DNA from: CAXGTL01 sp964645705
GTDB lineage: Archaea; Nanobdellota; Nanobdellia; Woesearchaeales; CAXGTL01
Assembly (NCBI GenBank): GCA_964645705.1
Contig: CAZYAB010000008.1
Coordinates: 1 to 51,199, forward strand
Reading direction: 5' to 3'
DNA: 51,199 nucleotides
Positions 7,668-16,423 of this stretch are shown here, piece by piece (the first letter of the stretch is position 1; every line of letters starts with the position of its first letter). Under the pieces are notes generated by a model. The model saw only the letters and a list, made by a program, of their open reading frames with translations, did no database searches and had not been told where the DNA came from. The position numbers and the translations under genes were made by a program.

Positions 7668-8873
7668 ATGGCAAAAAAGAAGAAACCATCAAAGCCAAAA
7701 AATGAAAAAGAAGTCAGCAAGATAGTTGAGAAATTATTAGAAGAACTAAAAAAATCAAACTCAAAAATATCAAAAAAAGAAAAAGAATTTAAAGATGAAA
7801 AAGCAAAAGAAAAAGTCAAATTAGGCAGAGAAGAATTAAAGAAGAAAGAAAAAGAAATAAAGGAAAAAATAAGGATTCAAGAAGAAATTGACAAGAAAAT
7901 AGATGAAAAATATCAAGAATTGAACAAAGCAACTCTTCCTGGAAAAGATTTAAAGAAAAATAAGAAAAGTTTTAACAAATCTCTTAGTTCTGCAATAAAA
8001 TTATTAAAAAATAAAACCAAAACATCAGAACAAATAGAGAAATCACTTCCAGAAGTCATTAGTCTTCTTAGTAGAACAGAAGAAACACTTAAACAAGCAG
8101 AAGCTTTGCTAACAAATACTTTTTATGAACTGCCAGAACCAGAAGATAGCGAAGAATTAAAAAAATTATTAGATGAAAAAGAAGAACTAAGCAAACAACT
8201 TGAAGAAGATGCTGATGATGTAGAAGATGCAACAGAAGAAATAAAAGAAGGTACAAAAGAAGAAAAAGAAGAAAATAAAGAACTAGAAAACATATATAAA
8301 ACTGCTTGGGAAAACTACGCTATTATTCTTGATAATGTAAAAAAGATTTTAGGCAGTAGAAGTAAAAATTTAGAAGGCATAAATGCGCGCGCAGATAAAT
8401 TTGAAAAAAAAACAAAAGCTAAAAAACCAAATATTAATAGTATGAAAAAAGAGCTTGAAGCTATGAGAATATTTGCAGAAGAAACAAAAAATTTAATATT
8501 TCAAATACAAGAGCCACTTAAACACTCAGTTACAATAAGCAGGAGTAAAGAACTTGATAAGATTAATGAAGAGGAAAAATTAGTTATAAACTCATATATT
8601 GATTGTTGTCAAAGATTAATAACAATGTTCAGTTCAAAATTAACAGGAGAATCATTATTAGAAAAATTAGAAGAACTTCAAAAAGATTTTATTGATGCAT
8701 ACTTAGCAAAGCTTGCAACTGCAACAAAAGCACAAATAGTAAAAATGGGTGATGAACTCAAAGTGTTTGCAGGAACTGATGGTAAAATAGAAGAAGAATG
8801 GATAATAATCAGAAAAATAGAACAAGATTTAACATCTATAAGACTTAAGATGAGAAAATTTGAAAAGAAATAA
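7668..8873 (+). CDS. Large coiled-coil protein, 401 aa
   Basis: Almost wholly Lys/Glu-rich helix. Residues 1-90 are KKKE-type coiled coil, about 150-205 are acidic (EEDADDVEDATEEIKEGTKE), and 215-401 are more balanced helix that could form a bundle. No enzymatic motif. It starts 5 bases after the membrane/coiled-coil gene, and its stop overlaps the DUF357 start by one base (TAATG). Likely structural or scaffold-like. The product is not recognised. Confidence 0.68.
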   Translation: MAKKKKPSKPKNEKEVSKIVEKLLEELKKSNSKISKKEKEFKDEKAKEKVKLGREELKKKEKEIKEKIRIQEEIDKKIDEKYQELNKATLPGKDLKKNKKSFNKSLSSAIKLLKNKTKTSEQIEKSLPEVISLLSRTEETLKQAEALLTNTFYELPEPEDSEELKKLLDEKEELSKQLEEDADDVEDATEEIKEGTKEEKEENKELENIYKTAWENYAIILDNVKKILGSRSKNLEGINARADKFEKKTKAKKPNINSMKKELEAMRIFAEETKNLIFQIQEPLKHSVTISRSKELDKINEEEKLVINSYIDCCQRLITMFSSKLTGESLLEKLEELQKDFIDAYLAKLATATKAQIVKMGDELKVFAGTDGKIEEEWIIIRKIEQDLTSIRLKMRKFEKK

Positions 8874-9175
8874 TGTCATCAACAATTTCTAAAAAAAAAT
8901 TAGAAAAATACTTTGACATAACAAAAAGAGCTCTTCACAAAGTAAAAATTGTAAAAAAAGACAAAAAAACCATAAAATGGAAAGAAAATGCAGAAGACTT
9001 TCTTGACATGGCACAAAGATATTTCAGAGATGCAAAATATTTTAAAAAAAAAGGCGACATTGTTACTGCATTCGCAGCTCTAAACTATGCACACGGATGG
9101 TTAGATGCTGGCGCAAGATTAGGTTTGTTTGATGTTCAAGGTGATAATGAATTATTCACTGTTGATAAAGATTAG
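8873..9175 (+). CDS. DUF357-family protein
   Basis: 100 residues, helical. The segment DFLDMAQRYFRDAKYFKKKGDIVTAFAALNYAHGWLDAGARLGLFDV matches the archaeal DUF357 pattern of amphipathic helices ending in AHGWLDAG(A/V)RLG. Such proteins are widespread in archaea and uncharacterised; the helix pair resembles HEPN-like or TPR-like helical folds. Its start overlaps the previous stop, so it belongs to the 6739-9597 operon and may act with the coiled-coil proteins. Confidence 0.82.
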   Translation: MSSTISKKKLEKYFDITKRALHKVKIVKKDKKTIKWKENAEDFLDMAQRYFRDAKYFKKKGDIVTAFAALNYAHGWLDAGARLGLFDVQGDNELFTVDKD

Positions 9176-9186
9176 GTAAAAATAAA

Positions 9187-9597
9187 ATGCCATTGTTCGG
9201 TCCAAAAAAAAAGAGAATCACATTTCCTGCATTAGAATTCAATGCAAATGAAGAAATGTCTATGATAAATAACAGATTATTTTTTCTTATGAAAAAAGAG
9301 GAAAAAATAAAAAACAAAAACAAGGAACATAACCAGACAATAGAATTTGAAACAAACCTCTTAAAAGAACAATTAACATCAATAAAAAATGAGATTGCAG
9401 ACATTAGAAAAGGATTAAGACAATCAAAGAACAATTTTGAAATAGCTGTCAGAGAACTAAACATGCATGCCAAGATAGAAGATCTTGACCAATTAAAAAG
9501 AATAATCCAAGAATATGATCCCGGAGACTTTATTTCTTATAAAGAATTTCAAAGAATTGCTGAAGAAAGAATTAATTCTTTAAGAGGCATAGAGTGA
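9187..9597 (+). CDS. Coiled-coil protein with conserved-looking C-terminus
   Basis: 136 residues. A short basic start (MPLFGPKKKRITFP) leads into a coiled coil (about 25-85), then a possible small C-terminal domain: RELNMHAKIEDLDQL, EYDPGDFISYKEFQ. Last gene of the 6739-9597 operon. Converges with ffh: the two stop codons abut at 9597/9598. Function unknown. Confidence 0.68.
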   Translation: MPLFGPKKKRITFPALEFNANEEMSMINNRLFFLMKKEEKIKNKNKEHNQTIEFETNLLKEQLTSIKNEIADIRKGLRQSKNNFEIAVRELNMHAKIEDLDQLKRIIQEYDPGDFISYKEFQRIAEERINSLRGIE

Positions 9598-10977
9598 TTA
9601 CTTAAACTTCATCATGCCTTTGCCCATGCCTTGAAATCGCCTCATCATTTGTTGCATTTTTTTGTCTGATTTTCCAGCACCAGCACCTTTAAACATTTTC
9701 ATCATCTTCTTGCTCTGCTTATATTGTTTTAATAATTCTCTAACTTCTGACACAGAACAACCAGCACCTTTTGCAACCCTTTCAATTCTAGTCGAACTCA
9801 TTATGTCTGGATTTTCTAATTCTTTTTTAGTAAAAGAGTCCATTATAAATCTCCATTTTTTTAATTTGCCTTCTTGAACCTTTAACATGTCCTTAGGAAT
9901 CTTCATATTACCAAAACCAGGTATCATATCCATTATTTTATTCAAAGGACCCATTTTATTAACAGCCTGCATTTGTTCATAAAGATCAATAAGATTAAAC
10001 TCTCCTTTAAGAAATTTCTTACCCATATCTTTTGCATCTTCTTCTGTAATAACTTCTTTTGCTTTTTCTAATAATGCTTTTAGATCACCCATTCCTAATA
10101 ATTTACCGACAAATCTTTCTGGTTCAAAAACATCTAAATCATCTATTTTTTCACCTATTCCGATGAATTTAACAGGAGCATTTGTTACTGAACATGCTGT
10201 TAATGCACCTCCACCTTTAGCAGTACCGTCTAATTTTGTGATTATTACACCAGTCACATTACACGTATCATGAAACTTTTGCGCTTGATCTTTTGCAGCT
10301 TGTCCAATATCTGCATTCATTACAAGAATTCTTTCATCAGGTTTTGCATGATTACTCAGATCATTAAGCTCTTTTATCAGATCATCACTCAATGCATCTC
10401 TACCCGCAGTATCAATTAATAATATGTCGAATTTTGAGAATTGATCTTTATACTTATCATATATCTTGATTACGTCTTTTTCATCTCTGTCAATAAAATA
10501 TTTAAGACCAGCAGATTTCGCAATTTGTTCTAATTGATCCATGGCAGCAGGCCTATGTATATCCAAGCCTAAAAGAGCAACTTTGTAACCTCTTTTTGCA
10601 TAATACTTGCCTAATTTTCCCATAGAAGTTGTTTTACCATTACCAAACAAACCAACAAGCATTATCTTGAATGGCTTTTTCTTTGTGTCTATCTTAATTT
10701 CATGTGCTTCTTTACCTAAGAAATTAGTCAGTTCTTCATATACTATATTGATAAGATGTTCTTTTTTTGTTAAACCCGCTGGTGTTTCTTCTTGTTTAAT
10801 TCTTTCTTTGATCTTGTTTGACAAGTCAAAAACCAGCTGAACATTTACGTCTGATTGTAATAATGGTCTTTGTATATCTTTTATTAGTTCATTTATTAGT
10901 TTTTCATCTACAAAAACTGATTTTGCGATTTTTCCTAATGTGTCTCTTAATGAGCTGCCTAACTTGTCAAGTACCAT
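9598..10977 (-). CDS. ffh: Signal recognition particle GTPase SRP54
   Basis: 459 residues. N domain helices, then the GTPase: G1 GLFGNGKTTS, LLGLDIHRPAA, DTAGRD (G3), TKLDGTAKGGG (G4 with the closing loop) and GIGEKIDDLDVFEP. The C-terminal M domain is Met-rich (MMKMFKGAGAGKSDKKMQQMM) and binds SRP RNA and signal sequences. Targets ribosomes making membrane and secreted proteins to the translocon via the receptor FtsY. The upstream 57-residue gene overlaps its start. No SRP RNA gene was seen in this window. Confidence 0.97.
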   Translation of the reverse strand: MVLDKLGSSLRDTLGKIAKSVFVDEKLINELIKDIQRPLLQSDVNVQLVFDLSNKIKERIKQEETPAGLTKKEHLINIVYEELTNFLGKEAHEIKIDTKKKPFKIMLVGLFGNGKTTSMGKLGKYYAKRGYKVALLGLDIHRPAAMDQLEQIAKSAGLKYFIDRDEKDVIKIYDKYKDQFSKFDILLIDTAGRDALSDDLIKELNDLSNHAKPDERILVMNADIGQAAKDQAQKFHDTCNVTGVIITKLDGTAKGGGALTACSVTNAPVKFIGIGEKIDDLDVFEPERFVGKLLGMGDLKALLEKAKEVITEEDAKDMGKKFLKGEFNLIDLYEQMQAVNKMGPLNKIMDMIPGFGNMKIPKDMLKVQEGKLKKWRFIMDSFTKKELENPDIMSSTRIERVAKGAGCSVSEVRELLKQYKQSKKMMKMFKGAGAGKSDKKMQQMMRRFQGMGKGMMKFK

Positions 10978-11132
10978 TTTATATCAACATCATCATCATC
11001 TGGTTGTTGTTCTCTAATACCAACTGTATTTGCTGTACTAGGATAATCTAATTTAAGGTCTTTTGGTATATACACGTCTACCTTAAACTCAATAGTTTCA
11101 ACTATACTCTTATCTTTGTCAATTTCACCCAT
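10959..11132 (-). CDS. Small acidic protein upstream of ffh, 57 aa
   Basis: ATG at 11130-11132, stop at 10959-10961, which overlaps the ffh start by 19 bases in another frame. The product begins MGEIDKDKSIVETIEFKVDV and ends in a run of aspartates (DDDDVDIKWYLTS). A TATA box (TTTATAAAC, about 11155-11163) lies 25-30 bases before the ATG, so this is the leading gene of a two-gene unit with ffh. No family known. The overlap suggests translational coupling to ffh. Confidence 0.6.
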   Translation of the reverse strand: MGEIDKDKSIVETIEFKVDVYIPKDLKLDYPSTANTVGIREQQPDDDDVDIKWYLTS

Positions 11133-11174
11133 AATATAGAAAAAACCCTTTTTTGTTTATAAATGTTTAGGGAA

Positions 11175-11474
11175 TCAAAGCTTTTCTTCTTCTTGTCCCC
11201 ATTTAACACGTTCCCATATGCGCTCATGTATGTAGTATAAGAAAAACCTAATAACATGAAACATTACTGTTACAATGGTTGCTTTACCAATGTCTTTTGT
11301 ATAATACCAACTGATAATGCCAAGAATAATAAAGCCAATAGTCCTCCATATCAATGATTTAACTAATGATCTAGTTGGAGTATCTATTAATCTTACATAT
11401 ACTTTTCTAACCCTTTGAAATCTCTTTTTCTTACTCTTTCTCTTTTTTTTAGATTGTTTCCTCTTTTTTTTCAT
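11175..11474 (-). CDS. DUF2061 membrane protein
   Basis: 99 residues. A very basic N-terminus (KKKRKQSKKKRKSKKKRF) is followed by the DUF2061 core: TRSLVKSLIWRTIGFIILGIISWYYT, then a second helix TIVTVMFHVIRFFLYYIHERIW. Two membrane helices with conserved Arg, His and Glu at their ends are typical of this short family, whose function is unknown. The long lysine tail before the domain is unusual and could contact RNA or phospholipid. Confidence 0.82.
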   Translation of the reverse strand: MKKKRKQSKKKRKSKKKRFQRVRKVYVRLIDTPTRSLVKSLIWRTIGFIILGIISWYYTKDIGKATIVTVMFHVIRFFLYYIHERIWERVKWGQEEEKL

Positions 11475-11516
11475 TCTTAATATAAATAATAAAAAAAATA
11501 AAAAAGTATAAAAATG

Positions 11517-13415
11517 TTACCTTTTTTCTGCAACTTCTTTCTCCAATTCCTTGATAAAATCACTTACTTTAACTTCACCAAGTATCTTATTGTCTCTTGT
11601 TCTGACATTTGCTGTTTTGTTTTCTAGTTCTTTGTCACCTATAACAAAGATGTAATTGACTTTGTCTAATTCAGCATCTCTTATCTTTTTGTTTGTTGTT
11701 TCTGCTCTATAGTCTTTTGTTACTTGGAATCCTTTGTCAAATAATTGTTTATATACTTTGTCAGCATATTCTTGGTGTCTATCAGCAATTGTCAAGATTC
11801 TTACTTGGTCAGGTGAAAGCCATAATGGGAACTTGCCTGCATAGTGTTCTATTAGATTACCTAAAAACCTTTCAACACTACCATATATTGCTCTGTGTAC
11901 CATAACTGGTCTTTTCTTTTTACCATCTTTTGCTTCATATGTAAGATCAAATTTCTCTGGCATTGAAAAATCTACTTGAATTGTTCCGCACTGCCATGTT
12001 CTTCCTAATGCATCTTTTATATGATAATCTATCTTTGGCCCATAAAAAGCACCATCTCCAGGATTAAGCTTGTACTTCATTTTCTTTTTAGCTAATGCAT
12101 TTTTCAAAGCATTTTCAGCTTTATCCCATACTTCTTGTGAACCCATTGCTTTCTCAGGTTTTGTTGATAATTCTACTAAATATTCAAAACCAAATGTTTT
12201 GTAAACACGATCAATTAGTTCAATTAATTCAATTATCTGATCCAAAAGCTGTTCTTCCATGCAGAACACGTGTGCATCATCTTGTGTAAAACATCTTACC
12301 CTGAACAAACCAGATAAAACACCTGATAATTCGTGTCTATGTACTAGACCAAATTCTCCTGCTTTAATAGGGAGTTCTCTGTATGAATGCATCTTTGTTT
12401 TGTATACTAACAGATTACCAGGACAATTCATTGGTTTAACAGCATAATCTTGTTTATCAATCTTTGTAAAATACATGTTTTCTTTGTAATGATCCCAGTG
12501 TCCTGACTGAAGCCACAGTGCTCTGTTAAGAATAATTGGAGTTTTGTTTTCTTCATAGCCTAGTTTTCTCATTTCTTGTCTCATGTACCAGACTAGCTTG
12601 TTCCATATGTGTAAACCTTTTTGGTGAAAGAAAGGCATGCCAGGTGCTTCATCATGAAAACTAAGTAAATCTAATTCTCTACCTATTTTTCTATGATCTC
12701 TTTTCTTTGCTTCTTCTAATAAATGCAGATATTGTTTTAGTTCTTTTTTATCAGGAAAACTTATTCCATATATTCTTTGTAATTGTTCTTTTTCAGCATC
12801 AGCTCTCCAATAAGCACCTGCGACCTTCATTAATTTGATTGCTTTGATTTGGCCTGTGTGTTGAACATGAGGTCCTCTGCATAAGACAACATACTCACTA
12901 TTTTTATAGATTGTAACTTTATCATCTTTTAGTTCTTGAATCATCTCTACTCTGAACTTATTATCTTTGAACATCTCGAGTGCTTGTTTTTTTGAAACCA
13001 CTTGTCTTTCAAAAGGTTGTTTTTCTTTGATAATCTTTTTTATCTCTTGTTCAATCTTTTCAAGATCTTTTTCTTTTATTGGTTCCATTGCAAAGTCATA
13101 ATAAAATCCTTCTTCAACAGCAGGCCCAATTGTAGGCTTTGCATTAGGATATAATCTGACTACAGCAGCCGCTAGTATATGGGCAGAACTATGCCTAAAC
13201 ACTTCTACTCCTTCTTTATCCTTAAATGTGATAATCCTTATCTTAGCATTCTCATTAATAGGAGTGCCAAGGTCTTGTAATTTACCATTTACTTCAATTG
13301 CCAGAGCATCTCTAGCAAGCCTCTCGCCTATTGATTTAGCAAGATCTAAGCCACTTACACCTTTATCAAACTCTTGTTTTGATTTATCAGGATATTGTAT
13401 TTTTATTTTTGCCAT
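11517..13415 (-). CDS. thrS: Threonyl-tRNA synthetase, bacterial-type domain order
   Basis: 632 residues. N-terminal TGS domain (1-60), an editing domain of bacterial/eukaryotic type with HSSAHILAAAVVRLYP and the FYYDF strand, class II catalytic core (motif 2 FRVRCFTQDDAHVFC, motif 3 near VMVHRAIYGSVERF) and anticodon-binding domain (WLSPDQVRILTIADRH). Attaches threonine to tRNA-Thr. Most Euryarchaeota use a different, D-aminoacyl-deacylase-like editing domain, so this form suggests ancient transfer or a DPANN-typical variant. Shine-Dalgarno GGAGG lies 7 bases upstream. Confidence 0.97.
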   Translation of the reverse strand: MAKIKIQYPDKSKQEFDKGVSGLDLAKSIGERLARDALAIEVNGKLQDLGTPINENAKIRIITFKDKEGVEVFRHSSAHILAAAVVRLYPNAKPTIGPAVEEGFYYDFAMEPIKEKDLEKIEQEIKKIIKEKQPFERQVVSKKQALEMFKDNKFRVEMIQELKDDKVTIYKNSEYVVLCRGPHVQHTGQIKAIKLMKVAGAYWRADAEKEQLQRIYGISFPDKKELKQYLHLLEEAKKRDHRKIGRELDLLSFHDEAPGMPFFHQKGLHIWNKLVWYMRQEMRKLGYEENKTPIILNRALWLQSGHWDHYKENMYFTKIDKQDYAVKPMNCPGNLLVYKTKMHSYRELPIKAGEFGLVHRHELSGVLSGLFRVRCFTQDDAHVFCMEEQLLDQIIELIELIDRVYKTFGFEYLVELSTKPEKAMGSQEVWDKAENALKNALAKKKMKYKLNPGDGAFYGPKIDYHIKDALGRTWQCGTIQVDFSMPEKFDLTYEAKDGKKKRPVMVHRAIYGSVERFLGNLIEHYAGKFPLWLSPDQVRILTIADRHQEYADKVYKQLFDKGFQVTKDYRAETTNKKIRDAELDKVNYIFVIGDKELENKTANVRTRDNKILGEVKVSDFIKELEKEVAEKR

Positions 13416-13751
13416 TTTTATTCCTCCTACATGTTTATTTATATTGTTTTATTTTAAAAACCTTTTCCTTTGTAAGCTGTATTCTTTATGATTTTATACA
13501 AAATTCTATACATGCACGATTTATACACTTATATATAGAATCAAGAAAAAGGCCAATGCATGATCTAAAATGTGGTTATAGTACTATTTAGGAAAAAGTC
13601 TATATTTTGGTTATTTTTTCCATATTTCATACTAGAAATAGTAGTGTATAGGGAGTATTTAAATTTTATTAATATTAATACTTTAATATATAAAAAAGAA
13701 CAATAAAACATTTATACATAACTTGATTACCAATAAACAGAGGTGGAATAT
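13416..13751. other. 336-base divergent intergenic region thrS/uppS
   Basis: Holds the thrS leader (GTAGGAGG about 13424-13431 on the minus strand) with an AT-rich TATA region at about 13436-13461, and on the plus strand a TATA box (TTTAATATATAAA, about 13682-13694) and the GAGGTGG Shine-Dalgarno of uppS. The central part, 13476-13660, has no convincing reading frame, tRNA arm, C/D boxes or long inverted repeat. I see nothing definite in it. Confidence 0.5.
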
Positions 13752-14462
13752 ATGGATAATAACAAAGAAGATATGCCAAAACATATAGGAATCATATTAG
13801 ACGGAAATAGAAGGTATGCTAAGAAATTGGGATTAGATGCTTTAAAAGGTCATGATGAAGGAGCAAAAAAAGTTCATGAAGTATTTGACTGGTGCAAAGA
13901 ATTAGATATAAGAGAGTTAACACTTTATGCTTTTTCTTTAAAGAATTTTGATAGAGAAAGTAAACAAGTCAAATATTTGATGACTATATTTGAAAGGGAG
14001 TTTACTAATATGAAAACCGATAAAAGAATACATGATGATAAAATTAGATTAAACATGATAGGCAGAATAGATGAACTTCCAGAAGGAGTTTCTAGTGTGA
14101 TGAATGAACTAATGCAGATAACAAAAAATTATGATAATTATATTATTAATTTTGCTTTGGCATATGATGGAAGAGCCGAAATAGTTGACGCAGGCATAAA
14201 AATAGCACGACAAGTTAAACAAGGAACATTAAATATTGAGGATATAGCAGAAGAAACATTTAATCAAAATATGTACTTAAGATCAGAACCAGATTTAATA
14301 ATCAGAACATCTGGTGAACAAAGAATATCTGGATTTTTATTATGGCAGGGATCTTATGCAGAACTTTATTTTTCTGATAGGCTATGGCCAGAGTTTCAAA
14401 AACAAGATTTAGAAATGGCAATAAAAGAGTACTGCAAAAGAAAAAGAAGATTTGGCAAATAA
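13752..14462 (+). CDS. uppS: cis-Prenyltransferase (undecaprenyl/dehydrodolichyl diphosphate synthase type)
   Basis: 236 residues from ATG 13752, chosen over the GTG at 13743 because the GAGGTGG Shine-Dalgarno overlaps the latter. Signatures: HIGIILDGNRRYAKKLG with the catalytic Asp, ELTLYAFSLKNF, and the C-terminal RTSGEQRISGFLLWQGSYAELYFSD. Extends farnesyl or geranylgeranyl diphosphate with cis isoprene units to make the polyprenyl carrier for glycan assembly. Stands next to IspH and a trans-prenyl diphosphate synthase, which form a converging gene pair. Confidence 0.95.
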   Translation: MDNNKEDMPKHIGIILDGNRRYAKKLGLDALKGHDEGAKKVHEVFDWCKELDIRELTLYAFSLKNFDRESKQVKYLMTIFEREFTNMKTDKRIHDDKIRLNMIGRIDELPEGVSSVMNELMQITKNYDNYIINFALAYDGRAEIVDAGIKIARQVKQGTLNIEDIAEETFNQNMYLRSEPDLIIRTSGEQRISGFLLWQGSYAELYFSDRLWPEFQKQDLEMAIKEYCKRKRRFGK

Positions 14463-14466
14463 TAAT

Positions 14467-15303
14467 TTAAATTGATTTTAGATAATCAACAACATCATCA
14501 ATTATCCAGTCAGGAGTACTTGCTCCTGCTGTAACACCTATTTTCTCATATTTTTCAAGATCAATACTCTTTAGTTCATCCAATGTTTCAATATGAACTG
14601 TTTTTGTTATTTTATTACAAACATTATATAGTTCCTTAGTATTATGAGAAATCTTTCCACCTATAACAGTCACAAAATCACATTCTTTTGCTAATTTTTC
14701 AGCAGAAATTTGTCTTGTTCTTGTTGCATCGCAAATAGTGTTATGATGATAAAAATCAATTTCTTTTGATTCAAGATACTTTATTATTTGTTTGAATTTA
14801 TTCAATGGTTGAGTTGTTTGAGACAATAAACAAACTTTATTAGGTATGTCTTTTAATTCGCCGATATCATTAAATACTAAATAATTATTTAATCTACTAA
14901 CAGTTGCTTTTACTTCTGGATGATCAGATTTTCCAAACAATAGTATAGAATAACCTTGTTTTTCTGCTTTTTGGGATAAGTCAAATATTAATTTTACTTT
15001 TGGACAAGTTCCATCAATAATATTAAATTCTTTTTTTCTTGCTTTATCTTCTACATCTTTTGTAACGCCGTGGGCGCGTATTACAAGATTTATGTCATTA
15101 TTATTCTCACTAATTTCGTCAACTGTATCAACAGTTTTTATTCCTTGTTCTTCAAATTTTCTAACAACTTGTGGATTATGCAATAATGGGCCAAGAAAAT
15201 AAATCTGTTTATCCGAAGTTTTCATTGCATCATAAACTAAATCAAGAGCACGTTTAATTCCATAACAAAAACCCATTGATTCTGCAATCATTATTTTTTT
15301 CAT
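14467..15303 (-). CDS. ispH: 4-hydroxy-3-methylbut-2-enyl diphosphate reductase (IspH/LytB)
   Basis: 278 residues. Three cluster cysteines are in place: C13 (GFCYGIKRAL), C100 (DGTCP) and C191 (NTICDATRTRQ). Also present are LGPLLHNPQVV, IRAHG, GKSDHPE (His and catalytic Glu region), GGKISHNT and TAGASTPDWII. This is the last enzyme of the MEP pathway, reducing HMBPP to IPP and DMAPP with a 4Fe-4S cluster. Most archaea use the mevalonate route, so its presence is notable. The downstream trans-prenyl synthase lies 6 bases away on the same strand. Confidence 0.95.
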   Translation of the reverse strand: MKKIMIAESMGFCYGIKRALDLVYDAMKTSDKQIYFLGPLLHNPQVVRKFEEQGIKTVDTVDEISENNNDINLVIRAHGVTKDVEDKARKKEFNIIDGTCPKVKLIFDLSQKAEKQGYSILLFGKSDHPEVKATVSRLNNYLVFNDIGELKDIPNKVCLLSQTTQPLNKFKQIIKYLESKEIDFYHHNTICDATRTRQISAEKLAKECDFVTVIGGKISHNTKELYNVCNKITKTVHIETLDELKSIDLEKYEKIGVTAGASTPDWIIDDVVDYLKSI

Positions 15304-15309
15304 TTTTGT

Positions 15310-16371
15310 TTAATACTCTCTTTCTAGCATATAATCAGCAATTCCTATTAAGAAATCCTTTCCTTGTTGTTGAAAATCAGAATTCATGATAATTGATTTT
15401 GCTTTTTCTATTAATTGTTTTGCAAGATCTTGTGAATATTGCAAAGAACCAGTATCTTTGATAATCTGCCTTACTTGTTCCAATTGTTCCTTAGTAATAT
15501 CAGGATTACCTAAAGCACTTTTTATTATATCTTTTTGTTCTTGTGATGCTTTTTCTAATGCTTTTAATATTAACAATGTTTGTTTTCCTTCTTTTAAATC
15601 AGAATCACAAGGCTTACCTACTTTTTGTTCATCACCAAACATGCCTAAGATATCATCTTGAATCTGGAATGCAACTCCTAATGGTATTGCATAATCAGAT
15701 AATGTTTTTAATTGTTCATTATTCGCGCCTGCTAGCAAGGCACCTATTTGTAATGGCCCCTCTATTGTATAAGAAGCTGTTTTTAATTTGTGAACTTTTT
15801 CTACATCTTTTTGTGTTACTGGTTTAAGTTCTGATAATATGTCCAGAGCTTCGCCATATATAACTGTATGAATCACATTATTGAGTCTTGCTATTGCGGA
15901 TGTTTTATATTCTTCTTTTAAATTCAATACGCATAATATTTCATTACCAAGTGCTGCAAGTATGTCACCTGCAATTATTGCCATTGAAATACCAAAATGA
16001 TATGCATCTGTGTTAGGAAACATATTTTTGCAAATAGATTCATAAGACCTATGCATTGTTGCTTTCCCTCTTCTCAGTTCAGAATGGTCTATAATATCAT
16101 CATGAATCAAGAGATAAGATTGAACAAGCTCAATACACATTGATGCTTTTATTGCTTGATCAAGTTTTTCATCACTAAAACACAGATAACCATAATAAAT
16201 CATTGCAGCTCTTATTCTTTTGCCGCCTCTTAATGTATACTCTTTAACTAATTCCATCATTTCTACTGCAAAAGGATCTATTTGTTTTGCTTTTTCAATT
16301 TTTTGATTAAAGAACAATTCTAATTCTTTGTTAACTTTTTCTTTATAAGATTTTAATTTTGCAATTGACAT
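15310..16371 (-). CDS. Geranylgeranyl/farnesyl diphosphate synthase (trans-polyprenyl synthase)
   Basis: 353 residues. First Asp-rich motif HDDIIDHSELRRG and second QIQDDILGMFGD bind Mg2+ and diphosphates. GGKRIRAAM and KTASYTIEGPLQIGA are also family motifs. Condenses IPP with allylic diphosphates to the C15-C20 chains needed for archaeal lipids and for the cis-prenyltransferase. Upstream of ispH on the same strand with a 6-base gap, so supply of IPP/DMAPP and its use are encoded together. Exact chain length cannot be read reliably. Confidence 0.92.
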   Translation of the reverse strand: MSIAKLKSYKEKVNKELELFFNQKIEKAKQIDPFAVEMMELVKEYTLRGGKRIRAAMIYYGYLCFSDEKLDQAIKASMCIELVQSYLLIHDDIIDHSELRRGKATMHRSYESICKNMFPNTDAYHFGISMAIIAGDILAALGNEILCVLNLKEEYKTSAIARLNNVIHTVIYGEALDILSELKPVTQKDVEKVHKLKTASYTIEGPLQIGALLAGANNEQLKTLSDYAIPLGVAFQIQDDILGMFGDEQKVGKPCDSDLKEGKQTLLILKALEKASQEQKDIIKSALGNPDITKEQLEQVRQIIKDTGSLQYSQDLAKQLIEKAKSIIMNSDFQQQGKDFLIGIADYMLEREY

Positions 16372-16423
16372 TTCTTCCCCCTAAATTAAACAAAGAATTC
16401 TTTTTTTATTTATAAACATTGCT

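Noticed and set aside
7520..7819. Antisense frame of 99 aa under the coiled-coil operon
   Set aside because: Its Phe/Ser/Leu-rich composition is the mirror of Lys/Glu codons on the other strand, and it has no ribosome site or promoter.
13476..13660. Regulatory RNA between thrS and uppS
   Set aside because: No stable stem, tRNA-like arm or box motif was found; only short AT-rich repeats.
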